Source: Methanarcanum sp963640855
GTDB taxonomy: Archaea; Thermoplasmatota; Thermoplasmata; Methanomassiliicoccales; Methanomethylophilaceae
Reading direction: 5' to 3'
DNA length: 64,000 nucleotides
Assembly: GCA_963640855.1 (NCBI GenBank)
Contig: CAVIAJ010000006.1
Span: forward strand, 32,420 to 96,419
The notes below the pieces were generated by a model, which saw nothing but the letters and a program-made list of their open reading frames with translations, had not been told where the DNA came from and did not search any database. Of this stretch, positions 16,925 to 25,487 are shown piece after piece (the stretch's first letter is position 1; each line of letters begins with the position of its first letter). The translations under genes were made by a program, and so were the position numbers.

Positions 16925-18183
16925 GATACGCTGAAATTCTTCATGTCTTTGACATCCGCACCGTACATCACAACGTTGAGTCCTTTCGGATCCATTACCT
17001 TCCCGGCAATGCGCATAACATCTTCTTCGGTAACGGCATCCAATCTCATCAGACGTTCATCTAATGATCTGGGTTTTCCGGTAAGCATAGTGCCTTTCGC
17101 AAGACTGTAAAGTCTGCGGTCTGTGGATTCGGTACCTCTGATCAACGCACCTTTCACGAGATTCTTCACCCTCGTCAGTTCTCCTTCGGTAAGTCCGTTC
17201 TCTTTCAGGGACCTGTATGTACGCGCAACGGTGTTGATTGCTTCATACACATTCTCTTCGGTAGCGGACATGAACGTTCCCATGCTTCCCGCATCGGTGT
17301 ATTGGTCCACGTAATCGTATATGGAGTAAACGAGAGCTTTCTTCTCTCTGACATCCTGGAACAGTCTTGAAGAAGAGCCGGATCCCAGGATCGCACTTAA
17401 CATTGACAATGCAGGAATATCATCCGATTTTGCATCGAATGCTCTGAATCCCATTCCCACATAACAGTGGTCTCCCTCCCATTTGTAATGCTTATACACA
17501 GAACCTGAAACGTTCGGAGCTTTCCTTTCGTTGGCTTTTCCTCCCGCCATATCGTCGAAGTTCTCTTCCGCCCATGCGACGGCATCCTGAGGATCCGCCG
17601 CACCGCAAGCAAATACCGTAAGATTGGGAATTCTGTATCTGTCTTCGTAATACTTACGGAGATCTTTCGATGTGAGTGATTTTACAACCTCTCTCGTACC
17701 TGCTTCGTTCTGTCCCAGACGGTGACCGCCCCAAATAACTTCTCCGAAAAGATCGTGAATATACGAATCGGGATCGTTCTCACACATGTTGATTTCCTGC
17801 AGTACGATCTTTTTCTCCAACTGAGTATCGTCTTCCGCAATCAGAGGGTTTCTGACGATATCGGCAACCAATTCTTTGGCGACGTTGGATGTTTCTTTCA
17901 GCGTAAGTCCGTAGAATGCAGTCATCTCTTTTGCGGTGAAAGCATTCATCTCTCCTCCCGCTCCTTCGATTTCCTTTGACATCTGGAAGGATGTACGCTT
18001 ATAGGTTGCTCTGAACACAACGTGTTCCAACAGGTGCGACAGACCCATAATCTCCTGAGTTTCGTCTCTCGAACCTGTATTCACCGCCACCATGTATCCG
18101 GAAATTCTGCATCCGGGAACGGGATCGGTTATGACGGGTATGCCCGCCGACGTGTATTCGGTTGAGATTGTATTGTCTGCCAT
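16909..18183 (-). CDS. M16-family zinc peptidase
   Basis: About 424 residues. The inverted zinc motif HLLEH is at residues 50-54, and the third ligand is a Glu in the downstream LQEINMCEND region. The C-terminal half is the inactive homologous domain typical of mitochondrial-processing-peptidase-like M16B proteins (ALSMLSAILGSGSSSRLFQDVREKKALVYSI). It probably degrades short peptides in the cytoplasm. ATG 18183 (MADNTISTEY) gives the standard N-terminus; the frame extends upstream over the divergent PAC2 promoter. Confidence 0.9.
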   Translation of the reverse strand: MADNTISTEYTSAGIPVITDPVPGCRISGYMVAVNTGSRDETQEIMGLSHLLEHVVFRATYKRTSFQMSKEIEGAGGEMNAFTAKEMTAFYGLTLKETSNVAKELVADIVRNPLIAEDDTQLEKKIVLQEINMCENDPDSYIHDLFGEVIWGGHRLGQNEAGTREVVKSLTSKDLRKYYEDRYRIPNLTVFACGAADPQDAVAWAEENFDDMAGGKANERKAPNVSGSVYKHYKWEGDHCYVGMGFRAFDAKSDDIPALSMLSAILGSGSSSRLFQDVREKKALVYSIYDYVDQYTDAGSMGTFMSATEENVYEAINTVARTYRSLKENGLTEGELTRVKNLVKGALIRGTESTDRRLYSLAKGTMLTGKPRSLDERLMRLDAVTEEDVMRIAGKVMDPKGLNVVMYGADVKDMKNFSVSQLDF

Positions 18184-18234
18184 AATCCGACGTATCGTGG
18201 AACACCTTAATATCATTACCACGATGGGGTAAGC

Positions 18235-18972
18235 ATGGATGAGATGACCCTTCACGAATACACCGACAGAGAACTGAAGAATGCCGTTGCCATCATCGGT
18301 TTCCCGAGCCTGGGGCTCATCAGTTCCATCGCAACGAGTTTCCTTGCCAAAGAACTGAAACTCGACCTGATTGCTTCGATCTCATCTCCTTCGTTCCCGC
18401 CCTATGCCATAATTCAGGACGGAATTCCGATGCCTCCTGTCAGATTCTATATGGGATCGAGAGAAAACGCAGAAGGTGACGGAGGAATCGACTGTGAAGA
18501 TATTGTAGTCATAACATCCGAATTCGTTCCCAAAGCCGAAACGTTCACTGTACTGGCGGATATTCTTGTGAATTGGTGCCGTGACAACAACGTTCACACA
18601 GTGATAACATTGGACGGAATACCTCAGTTCGATGCGGATCAGTACAGCATCCTCGGTGTCGGTTCGACACAGAGGGCCAGAGATTTGATGAAAAAATACG
18701 ATATAAATTCAATCGACGAGGGAATGGTAAGAGGGCTCTCCGGAATGGTACTTGTAAACGCAGCCGAAAACGATCTCGATGTCATCACGCTTTTGGGTTC
18801 CGCGAGACAGGATATGCCGGATCCGAGAGGCGCCGCCAAGATTATGGAACCTTTGGCGAAAATGTTCCCCGAACTTGAAATCAATACAGAACCTCTGTAC
18901 AAAGAAGCGGAAGAGATTGAAAAGAGATTCACGGCCCAGAACGATGCAAGAAACGACAGCATCTACGGCTGA
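18235..18972 (+). CDS. PAC2-family (proteasome assembly chaperone-like) protein
   Basis: A 245-residue protein with the PAC2 pattern: AIIGFPSLGLISSIAT near the N-terminus, FPPYAIIQDGIPMPPVRFY, and a central GIPQFDADQYSILGVGST segment. Archaeal PAC2 proteins are homologous to eukaryotic proteasome assembly chaperones and form oligomers; their role in archaea is not proven. It is divergent from the M16 peptidase gene (51 bases between starts), so a shared role in protein turnover is plausible but inferred. Confidence 0.88.
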   Translation: MDEMTLHEYTDRELKNAVAIIGFPSLGLISSIATSFLAKELKLDLIASISSPSFPPYAIIQDGIPMPPVRFYMGSRENAEGDGGIDCEDIVVITSEFVPKAETFTVLADILVNWCRDNNVHTVITLDGIPQFDADQYSILGVGSTQRARDLMKKYDINSIDEGMVRGLSGMVLVNAAENDLDVITLLGSARQDMPDPRGAAKIMEPLAKMFPELEINTEPLYKEAEEIEKRFTAQNDARNDSIYG

Positions 18973-19009
18973 GTTCCCTCTTAAATATCAGTTGCCCATA
19001 TGACTTCCT

Positions 19010-19483
19010 ATGTACTTAGTGCCGTGTGAATTCTTCATTACATCAAGTTCGGCAGTCAGTGAGGTCTCCGGTCTGAACGCTTTCGACCGTGCACTCATAA
19101 AAGCTGGTATCGGCGAACAGAACCTTGTTTCTGTTTCATCGGTGATACCCATAGGTGCAAAGAAGACCGACAGAAAAGAAATGCCGATGGGTGCGGTCAC
19201 ACACTGCGTACTGGCACAGATGAGAGGTACGGAAGGGGAAATGATCTCCGCAGGTATCGCCTACGCCTACAGAAAGGACGGCAGAGGAGGATATGTCGCG
19301 GAAGGACATCTTCACGGATCCAAAGAATCTCTGAGAGCGGATCTCAGATGGAAAATGGAAGAAATGGCGAGAATCAGAGAAATCGAATTGGAAGAAGTCC
19401 AATACGTCATCGAAGAACTTCAGATCCCCACAGACAACTACGGATGCTGTCTTGCATCCTTGGTATTCACGGAATATCGGTGA
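19010..19483 (+). CDS. pdaD: Pyruvoyl-dependent arginine decarboxylase
   Basis: Converts arginine to agmatine, the precursor of polyamines and of the agmatidine base in archaeal tRNA-Ile2. The 157-residue proenzyme would cleave itself between Ser43 and Ser44 in LVSVSSVIP to make the pyruvoyl group; EVSGLNAFDRALIKAGIG and the EGHLHGS segment match the family. A TATA-like TTAAATAT at 18981-18988 lies about 25 bases upstream of the ATG with no ribosome-binding site, so the message is probably leaderless. The next gene starts one base after the stop. Confidence 0.93.
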   Translation: MYLVPCEFFITSSSAVSEVSGLNAFDRALIKAGIGEQNLVSVSSVIPIGAKKTDRKEMPMGAVTHCVLAQMRGTEGEMISAGIAYAYRKDGRGGYVAEGHLHGSKESLRADLRWKMEEMARIREIELEEVQYVIEELQIPTDNYGCCLASLVFTEYR

Positions 19484-19484
19484 C

Positions 19485-19913
19485 ATGTTCGGAATTATCA
19501 CATGTTCCGGATGCGGCAGAAACAGGATCATCGATCTTTACGATGAAACTACGTGCTGCCCCTACTGCGGCGAGAAAGCAGTCACAAAAGACATGAGAGT
19601 TCTCTACAGCGATAACAATCAGAGTAAAGTAAGAGATGCTCTGGCATATCTGTCGGGAACAAAAGCCGAAGAGAAGAAAAAGATCGATCCGAACATCGAT
19701 CCTATGTCTTCCCTTGAGTACAGAGTCGAGAATACGACGGACATCAAAGACAGGATGCTCGTAATCGCCAAAGGCCTCACCGACATACAGGGAACTTTCA
19801 CTCTCGAAGACGTGGAAAAATTCGTACCCGGAAAGGGAGAGAAATACCTGAAGATGATGCTCGGAGAATGCGTCGTATACGAAACGGGCTACGGCAGATA
19901 CAGATTCGGATGA
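19485..19913 (+). CDS. Zinc-ribbon plus winged-helix protein (DUF5817-like)
   Basis: A 142-residue protein with an N-terminal zinc ribbon (CSGCGRNRIID...CPYCGEKA), a basic helical linker and a C-terminal winged-helix-like region (GTFTLEDVEKFVPGKGEKYLKMMLG). This resembles archaeal DUF5817 proteins, whose role is unknown but whose shape suggests nucleic-acid binding. It follows pdaD with one base between stop and start (TGA-C-ATG), so translation is coupled. ATG 19485 is preferred over the in-frame ATG at 19452 inside pdaD. Confidence 0.75.
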   Translation: MFGIITCSGCGRNRIIDLYDETTCCPYCGEKAVTKDMRVLYSDNNQSKVRDALAYLSGTKAEEKKKIDPNIDPMSSLEYRVENTTDIKDRMLVIAKGLTDIQGTFTLEDVEKFVPGKGEKYLKMMLGECVVYETGYGRYRFG

Positions 19914-19914
19914 A

Positions 19915-20643
19915 TCACTTCAGACGGTAGATGTCGTTACGTGTCTTGCCGTTCATTTTCAGTACATCGTCCACGACCCTCGGCAGTCTCACATACACCG
20001 CGCGGTAGAATATGAACACTGCAAGGATACTTGCCGCAATCAATGCCGCGTATTTGATCCAAAGCTGATCGATGTTCATGTAGAACGGAACGATAAGTAC
20101 GTGGAACACTGCACTGTACAGCACTGCCTGTAACGCAAATTCCATGGGCTTACGTCTTGCAACACCTTCTCCGACGACTATTCCGTTGGCCGCACCTATG
20201 AAGAGATACTGAAGTGCGAGCATTATGACCATTACCAACGATGCCGTATCGAGATTTCCTCTCAGCCAATAGTAGATCATACCGAATGCCATGGCCGCAC
20301 CGAGACCGAGTCCCAATCCGAATCCGTAGAATATTGTATCAGAAATACCGCTGAACCTCTTGAAGTTGAGAGAAATCAATTTGGCGAATTCGATTACCGC
20401 ACCGAATACTATCGCTATAACGAGACCCAATCCGTTTACCGTGAAATACTGGAAGATGTACGTATACAGCACGAACAGCAACGTACCTTCGAACAATCCC
20501 AATGTAAACAGCTTGAACAGAGTGGGATCGCTGAAAAACGGCTCTTCTATTTTCGGGTATGTGTAATTCCTGAGTACGGCATACATTACGATGAGTGCCG
20601 AACCCAATCCTATAACAGCCGCCAATGTCAGAGCCGCGTCCAT
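19915..20643 (-). CDS. Polytopic membrane protein, PrsW-like
   Basis: A 242-residue protein with about seven hydrophobic helices. The segment GAVIEFAKLISLNF, followed by the glycine-rich FYGFGLGLGLGAAMAFG and a later FHVLIVPF, resembles the EExxK and His regions of PrsW/CPBP-type intramembrane peptidases. The match is weak, with only one of the two glutamates. It is convergent with the preceding zinc-ribbon gene, with one base between the stops. If it is a peptidase, its substrate is unknown; a simple structural membrane protein is the alternative. Confidence 0.5.
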   Translation of the reverse strand: MDAALTLAAVIGLGSALIVMYAVLRNYTYPKIEEPFFSDPTLFKLFTLGLFEGTLLFVLYTYIFQYFTVNGLGLVIAIVFGAVIEFAKLISLNFKRFSGISDTIFYGFGLGLGLGAAMAFGMIYYWLRGNLDTASLVMVIMLALQYLFIGAANGIVVGEGVARRKPMEFALQAVLYSAVFHVLIVPFYMNIDQLWIKYAALIAASILAVFIFYRAVYVRLPRVVDDVLKMNGKTRNDIYRLK

Positions 20644-20692
20644 GGAACTGACAATAACGGGCTTACATTATAACCATTACTGACGGTCTGCC

Positions 20693-22579
20693 TCACATTA
20701 TCTTGTCAAAATAATGTGCCACCATACATGAGGGCTCACATTTACCGCAGGAATTGCAGCGGTTCCTGTCAATGTGCAGCCCGTCTTTAATGCGTATCGC
20801 GTGACGGGGACATTTCTTTTCGCAGATTCCGCAGGAAGTACACATCTGCGCTCTGAGTAAAGCTTTCACCGAACGTTCGAACAGTGTCTTCACATCTTCC
20901 TCGGAACGCGGAGATGTGATCGATACCTGTCCTCCTCCGAAGAGTTTGGCGGTACCTTTCGGTGTTTTCACCAAAGCTATCTCGAATTCCTGAGAGTATC
21001 TTACGTCTCCGACGGTCATAAGTGCATCTTCGACGGCGGAGAAGTCCCTGGATCTCGGTACGGTTACTACGGCTTCGGCGGAATAACCTCCCGCCGCACA
21101 GGAAGATGCTCCTTTCAGCATCTTCATGGAAGGACCTTTCACATTCTTCGGTGTGAGTGTTAAATTCATATCCTCCGCAATACGGATCATCTTCGGAGGC
21201 AGCACCTTCCATCTCCAGAATCCCATATCCGCATATTCCGGGGGAAGACCGCGTTCTTCCGCATATCCGTGAAGGAAATCGGTCCAATCTCTGTGTAATT
21301 CGGGATGGATGCGTTCGGTATTCTTCCATTCGCTTGCGAGACACGAGGCGCAGAGATAACATCCGATACGCTCGAAATCTTTCTCATACAGAGGGTTGTA
21401 TTCCATCCCCCTCATCCAAATGTATCCCCAAATCTCCGCGGCGGACCATGCCCTTACGGGATTGAGATTCACCTGATTCGGAACGAAAGGATTGCGTGAA
21501 ACGAATCCGATTTTCGATCTTGCGAAGGATTCCAACATCCTGTTGCCTTCGACGGTTACTGTACCTTTGGGATATTTTCCCGAGATGAGTTCCGTTATCG
21601 GCCCGAGTTTGCAGACTTTACAGCACCATCTGAAATCTTTTGCCGGAGGGCCGAATGTATCTACATTCTCCCTGAAGGCGTTATCCGCTTTTGCGATATG
21701 CAGTGCCAGATCATTCTTCTTTGCAAAAGAACGGACGTATTCCAATGTCTCGGGAAATTCCAATCCCGTATCGATATACAGTAATGCTATGTCATCGACG
21801 GCTTTCATAGCCACACCCAATGCGGCCAGTGAATCCTTGCCTCCGGAGAAGGATGCGGTCATCGGTAATTTCCTGGTTTTTAAGAAAGAACGGATGTCTC
21901 CGACGGCGTTGCCTTCGATGTTTTTGAGATGGTTCTTATTACATTTTACGAAGGTGTTCCTGTCCGAATTCGGAGATATCGGGATGCCTTTTCTGTTATC
22001 GAGATCTCTTATCCTGACGGCTTTTTCCATCCCATTGAGTTTATCGGAAGAACCCAAAGCGATACCGACACCTACTTTCTCTCCTTTTCTGAGAATCAGC
22101 GATTCTCCTTCGGAGAATTCTCCGGTTATTTCACGGATATTCTCTCCCGGGATGCTCTTGCCTTTGAGATGTCCGGACATCGAACCGAAAGTTACGACAT
22201 TCTTCTTTGCGTAATCGCAGAACAGTTCAGCACCGGGCTGCCTTATCTCGAGAACGTGTTCGTTTGTCCTGAGACTGAACATCATCACTCCGATTACTTC
22301 GCCGTGTGCGATAATCTCGTCTGTTCTGTCTTCCCCGGGTACTTTGTTAAGGAACATCATCTTCCCGCGGAGCGGTTCGGATGTGCCGAATGTTTTCTCA
22401 AACAGCGATAAAATCAGGCCGACACTGTCTCCCATACACGGTCTGATATCTCCGGGACTGTTGATCTCAAACTCTCTGGGAGGATTTCCGCATGAACATG
22501 TCTTCCCCAGAATCAGCGTTCCGCAGCGGTCGCACCAAAGACAGTGCTCTTTGCCGTGAGCCGCATTATTCGAGACCAT
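20693..22579 (-). CDS. PP-loop (PAPS reductase-like) / PUA / ferredoxin fusion protein
   Basis: About 628 residues combining four modules. An N-terminal zinc ribbon (CLWCDRCGTLILGKTCSCG) is followed by a PUA-like RNA-binding segment (roughly residues 125-200). A PAPS-reductase-type nucleotide-binding domain carries the PP-loop SGGKDSLAAL, with WCCKVCKLGP and CYLCASC cysteines downstream. The last 60 residues hold two [4Fe-4S] motifs (CTSCGICEKKCP and CNSCGKCEPSC). The fusion is widespread in archaea and uncharacterised; PUA plus PP-loop suggests sulfur transfer to RNA, but this is inference. I prefer ATG 22579 over 22618 because the longer start would overlap the TATA element shared with the divergent M50 gene. 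Confidence 0.8.
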   Translation of the reverse strand: MVSNNAAHGKEHCLWCDRCGTLILGKTCSCGNPPREFEINSPGDIRPCMGDSVGLILSLFEKTFGTSEPLRGKMMFLNKVPGEDRTDEIIAHGEVIGVMMFSLRTNEHVLEIRQPGAELFCDYAKKNVVTFGSMSGHLKGKSIPGENIREITGEFSEGESLILRKGEKVGVGIALGSSDKLNGMEKAVRIRDLDNRKGIPISPNSDRNTFVKCNKNHLKNIEGNAVGDIRSFLKTRKLPMTASFSGGKDSLAALGVAMKAVDDIALLYIDTGLEFPETLEYVRSFAKKNDLALHIAKADNAFRENVDTFGPPAKDFRWCCKVCKLGPITELISGKYPKGTVTVEGNRMLESFARSKIGFVSRNPFVPNQVNLNPVRAWSAAEIWGYIWMRGMEYNPLYEKDFERIGCYLCASCLASEWKNTERIHPELHRDWTDFLHGYAEERGLPPEYADMGFWRWKVLPPKMIRIAEDMNLTLTPKNVKGPSMKMLKGASSCAAGGYSAEAVVTVPRSRDFSAVEDALMTVGDVRYSQEFEIALVKTPKGTAKLFGGGQVSITSPRSEEDVKTLFERSVKALLRAQMCTSCGICEKKCPRHAIRIKDGLHIDRNRCNSCGKCEPSCMVAHYFDKIM

Positions 22580-22597
22580 ATATCCGTCAGAAAGGTA

Positions 22598-22614
22598 AAC
22601 ATTATAATAAGGTA
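22598..22614. promoter_or_regulatory. Shared TATA region of divergent genes
   Basis: The near-symmetric core ATTATAAT (about 22600-22608) reads as a TATA box on both strands. On the plus strand it is about 35-40 bases before the M50 start, and on the minus strand about 24 bases before ATG 22579, consistent with a leaderless transcript on that side. Confidence 0.5.
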
Positions 22615-22642
22615 TCATTGTAAGAAACCGAAAGGGAATACG

Positions 22643-23293
22643 ATGACAACCGTCAGACAGGTCAATCCCGGATTCGGAAGGCCGAAATTCAGTAAGATTG
22701 AGATACGCGACATACTGATTGCGATATTGGTACTCAGCGTATCGTTCACACTGCTTTACAGAAGAAACACAGACTTCTTCAACGACAACTACGTCATCAA
22801 TGTCCTCTGTTGGCTCGGAGTTTCTGCAGTACTTGTTGTTACGAGTTTCATGTTACATGAATTCGGTCACAAATTCGTCGCACAGAAATTCGGTGCGTGG
22901 TCTGAATTCAGAATGTATCCCATCGGACTGCTGATCTGTCTGATTTCGTCTATGTTCGGATTCCTCTTCGCAATGCCCGGTGCGGTCTACATCAACGGTT
23001 ACATCACAGAAGAACAGAACGGTAAAATCAGTGTTGCGGGACCTTCTGTAAATGTTGTTCTCTGCGGCATTGCGCTTGTTGTTGCAATTCTTCTCGGCGG
23101 AGCATACACCAAAGCGGGTGCAATCGCACTCCTGTTCGCATATCTCAACTCATTCCTTGCAGTGTTCAACCTTCTCCCGATAGGTCCTCTCGACGGAGGC
23201 AAGATTCTCAGATGGAATGTGCCTCTGTATGCCGTGATGATGATCGTATCGATTGCGTTACTCGTTCTGACACGTGTCGTCATGAACGGATGA
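22643..23293 (+). CDS. M50-family (site-2-protease-like) membrane metalloprotease
   Basis: A 216-residue membrane protein with five to six hydrophobic segments. The zinc motif HEFGH is at residues 72-76, and the second metal-binding segment NLLPIGPLDGGKIL is at 177-190. These are the two signatures of S2P-like intramembrane proteases. There is no PDZ or CBS domain, so it is a minimal form. ATG 22643 follows an AAAGGGAA site; the frame extends upstream but that part lies over the divergent promoter. A perfect hairpin ends the transcript. Confidence 0.9.
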   Translation: MTTVRQVNPGFGRPKFSKIEIRDILIAILVLSVSFTLLYRRNTDFFNDNYVINVLCWLGVSAVLVVTSFMLHEFGHKFVAQKFGAWSEFRMYPIGLLICLISSMFGFLFAMPGAVYINGYITEEQNGKISVAGPSVNVVLCGIALVVAILLGGAYTKAGAIALLFAYLNSFLAVFNLLPIGPLDGGKILRWNVPLYAVMMIVSIALLVLTRVVMNG

Positions 23294-23320
23294 TTTGGGA
23301 AAAACCGAAAAATATTATTC

Positions 23321-23346
23321 CGGACGGACCCTGACGGGTCCGTCCG
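23321..23346. terminator. Bidirectional terminator hairpin
   Basis: A perfect 11-base inverted repeat (CGGACGGACCC, loop tgac, GGGTCCGTCCG) lies between the convergent M50 and GlcD-like genes. There is A-rich sequence on the left (23297-23312), which gives a T-run for the minus-strand transcript. Confidence 0.7.
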
Positions 23347-23353
23347 TAATGTT

Positions 23354-24790
23354 TCACATGTACTCCTTACAGGGGTACCTGAGGGGAACTTTTCCGAGGA
23401 TGGATCCTTCCCACTGCTCCAGCTTACCGGGATTGAGGATGTTGTTGGGGTCGAACGCTTTCTTGATTGCTTTGATTGTCGAAAGCTCAGATGCCCTCTC
23501 CTTCTGGAAGTCAGGTGCTTTGGATATTCCGACTCCGTGTTCTCCGGTAACCGTTCCGTTGAGTCCGATACATACATCGAATATCTCGCTGACGGCCTGA
23601 ACTCCTCTGTCCCACTCGTCCTTGTCAAGCGGGTTGATGAGCATCTTCGTGTGAAGATTTCCGTCCGAAGCGTGACCGTATGTTGCGACTGTTACCCTGT
23701 ATTTGTCTGCAATCCTCTGGAATTCCAATACCGCATCGGGGATTTTGGATACAGGTACACCCATATCGTCCGCAAGAGATACCGATGAGTAACCGGGCTT
23801 CAGTGCAGACAGAGATGTCATAACAGACTTCCTTGCAGAAGTCCATGCCGCAATCTGTTTCTTATCGTGTGAAGCGGTAACGGTTGTCGCACCGATTCCC
23901 ATTGCAATTCTCTCGACTGTCTTCAGATCTCTCTCGACCTGCTCGGGTTCGCCGTCGCATTCCACAATAATCAGTGCCTTACAGTCGGGCAGAGGGTTGC
24001 CCTGTGATTTGTTCACGGCTTCGATTGAAACGGAATCCATGAGTTCGCACGATGCGGGAATCAGCGGTTCCGCAATGATTGCGGAGATACATTTTCCTGC
24101 TTCGTGAACCGAATTGAACGAACAGAGACATGATGCGGTCGCCTTGGGTTTTGCGAGGAGTTTGATTGTTACCTTGGTGATAATTCCCAATGTTCCCTCG
24201 CTTCCGCAGAGAAGACGCGCCAACTGATATCCCGATGAATCCTTGATTGTCTTGGTACCTGCATTGACGATTTCTCCGTTCGCTTTGACGAATGTCAGTC
24301 CGAGGATGAAATCTCTTGTCGCGCCGTATTTGACTGCTCTCATACCAGATGCGTTTGCGGCGACCATACCTCCGATTTCACACGCTTCGGCGGAACCGGG
24401 GTTGCACGGGAAGTGGAAACCGTATTTTCCGATGTGCGCGTTGAAATCGTTGTAAATACAGCCTGCTTCGACTTCTGCCCAAAGATCGCCTACGCTGACC
24501 TGAAGGATTCTGTTCATCCTGCTCATATCCATCACGATACCTCCTTTGATAGGTACCGCGGAACCGCAGAGACCTGTACCTGCACCTCTCGGAACGACAG
24601 GGATCCTGTTGGCATCGGCAATCTTCATGATTTCCGAAACCTGCTCTGTCGACCTCGGCTGTACGATCATCTCCGGTGTCGTATGGAATATGGATGCATC
24701 GAATCCGTATGTGTACAAATCGGCAGTCCTGGTCGAATAACCGTCTTTCCCGACTATCTTTTCAATACTGTCAATGATCTTTTGATCCAT
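23354..24790 (-). CDS. FAD-linked oxidase, GlcD / D-lactate dehydrogenase type
   Basis: A 478-residue flavoprotein with the FAD_binding_4 domain (PRGAGTGLCGSAVP, NPGSAEACEIGGMVAANASG) and the FAD-oxidase C-terminal domain (YGHASDGNLHTKMLINP, GEHGVGISKAP, DPNNILNPGKL). It oxidises a 2-hydroxy acid such as D-lactate or glycolate. The partner iron-sulfur subunit (GlcF type) is not adjacent. ATG 24790 is supported by GGTGA five bases upstream. A TATA-like TTTTATAATATAG near 24820-24833 lies upstream. Confidence 0.92.
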   Translation of the reverse strand: MDQKIIDSIEKIVGKDGYSTRTADLYTYGFDASIFHTTPEMIVQPRSTEQVSEIMKIADANRIPVVPRGAGTGLCGSAVPIKGGIVMDMSRMNRILQVSVGDLWAEVEAGCIYNDFNAHIGKYGFHFPCNPGSAEACEIGGMVAANASGMRAVKYGATRDFILGLTFVKANGEIVNAGTKTIKDSSGYQLARLLCGSEGTLGIITKVTIKLLAKPKATASCLCSFNSVHEAGKCISAIIAEPLIPASCELMDSVSIEAVNKSQGNPLPDCKALIIVECDGEPEQVERDLKTVERIAMGIGATTVTASHDKKQIAAWTSARKSVMTSLSALKPGYSSVSLADDMGVPVSKIPDAVLEFQRIADKYRVTVATYGHASDGNLHTKMLINPLDKDEWDRGVQAVSEIFDVCIGLNGTVTGEHGVGISKAPDFQKERASELSTIKAIKKAFDPNNILNPGKLEQWEGSILGKVPLRYPCKEYM

Positions 24791-24799
24791 ATGCATCAC

Positions 24800-24995
24800 C
24801 TTTCGGTTCTCACTTATATTTTCTATATTATAAAACTGTCATCATCCGACGCCGTGTTAGTTGATGGATTGCCGAACTTCCTGAGAACAGACCGGAGAAA
24901 TTTCACATCATCCGAAGATTGTGGAAATTGATTGTAAATACTGAAAATCAGAGTGACGGCAACGGTAAAATACGACGGATTCGGATGAAATACAT
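24800..24995. promoter_or_regulatory. Divergent intergenic region
   Basis: Between the GlcD-type gene (minus) and the ArsD-like gene (plus). The minus-strand promoter element is near 24820-24833. On the plus strand AAATACATGTG precedes the GTG start with GGATGA. Nothing else is recognisable. Confidence 0.4.
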
Positions 24996-25361
24996 GTGAC
25001 TGCAGACTTCGTCGTCTATGAATCCCCGTCATCCGTTCTGAGAGATCCGAAAGATACCGAAAGGTTTGAAAAATCATACGGAAAACTGAGCGATGCGGGA
25101 GTGAAAATCGAACGTATAACTGTGAACAATGCAGATAATCTCAGTTCCGAGGCCGCCGAATATTACGCAGAACAGAAAGATGCGTGTCTGCCGATGGGCG
25201 TGTATCTCGGAGCCGTAATCTGTTCGGGAAGATACCCGTCCGATCAGGAAATCGTTGATTATGTCGATGTGCCCCGCGGAACACTCGATGTCGAAAGATG
25301 GGTGCTGGCACAGGCAAACGATATTCAGTCCGACTGCACCTGCAGACGCAGTTCGAGATGA
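24996..25361 (+). CDS. ArsD-like thioredoxin-fold protein
   Basis: A 121-residue protein resembling the arsenic metallochaperone ArsD in its middle and C-terminal part: KLSDAGVKIERITVNNADNL, then a variable loop and SGRYPSDQEIVDYVDVP, which corresponds to the GKYPTNEEL segment of ArsD. The cysteine cluster near the ArsD N-terminus is missing here (it reads SPSSVLRD); two cysteines occur at the extreme C-terminus (CTCRR). The start is GTG with GGATGA upstream. No arsenic genes are adjacent; the ArsA-type ATPase is 15 kb away. A metal-trafficking role is a guess. Confidence 0.55.
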   Translation: MTADFVVYESPSSVLRDPKDTERFEKSYGKLSDAGVKIERITVNNADNLSSEAAEYYAEQKDACLPMGVYLGAVICSGRYPSDQEIVDYVDVPRGTLDVERWVLAQANDIQSDCTCRRSSR

Positions 25362-25375
25362 AAACATCATGAATC

Positions 25376-25402
25376 CCCGTACGGCGTTTACGTCCGTACG
25401 GG
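25376..25402 (+). terminator. Hairpin after the ArsD-like gene
   Basis: The perfect inverted repeat CCCGTACGG...CCGTACGGG has a nine-base loop and is followed by the T-rich ATGTTTATTC. Confidence 0.6.
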
Positions 25403-25487
25403 ATGTTTATTCTCAGCACAATAATCAAAATTCTGCATTGACGGCGTTCATTTCGGGGAATAAGGAAACGAAGATGTAATATCTGAC

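Noticed and set aside
19915..20643. Firm assignment as a PrsW protease
   Set aside because: Only a single Glu and a distant His align with the PrsW motifs; kept as a membrane protein with weak similarity.
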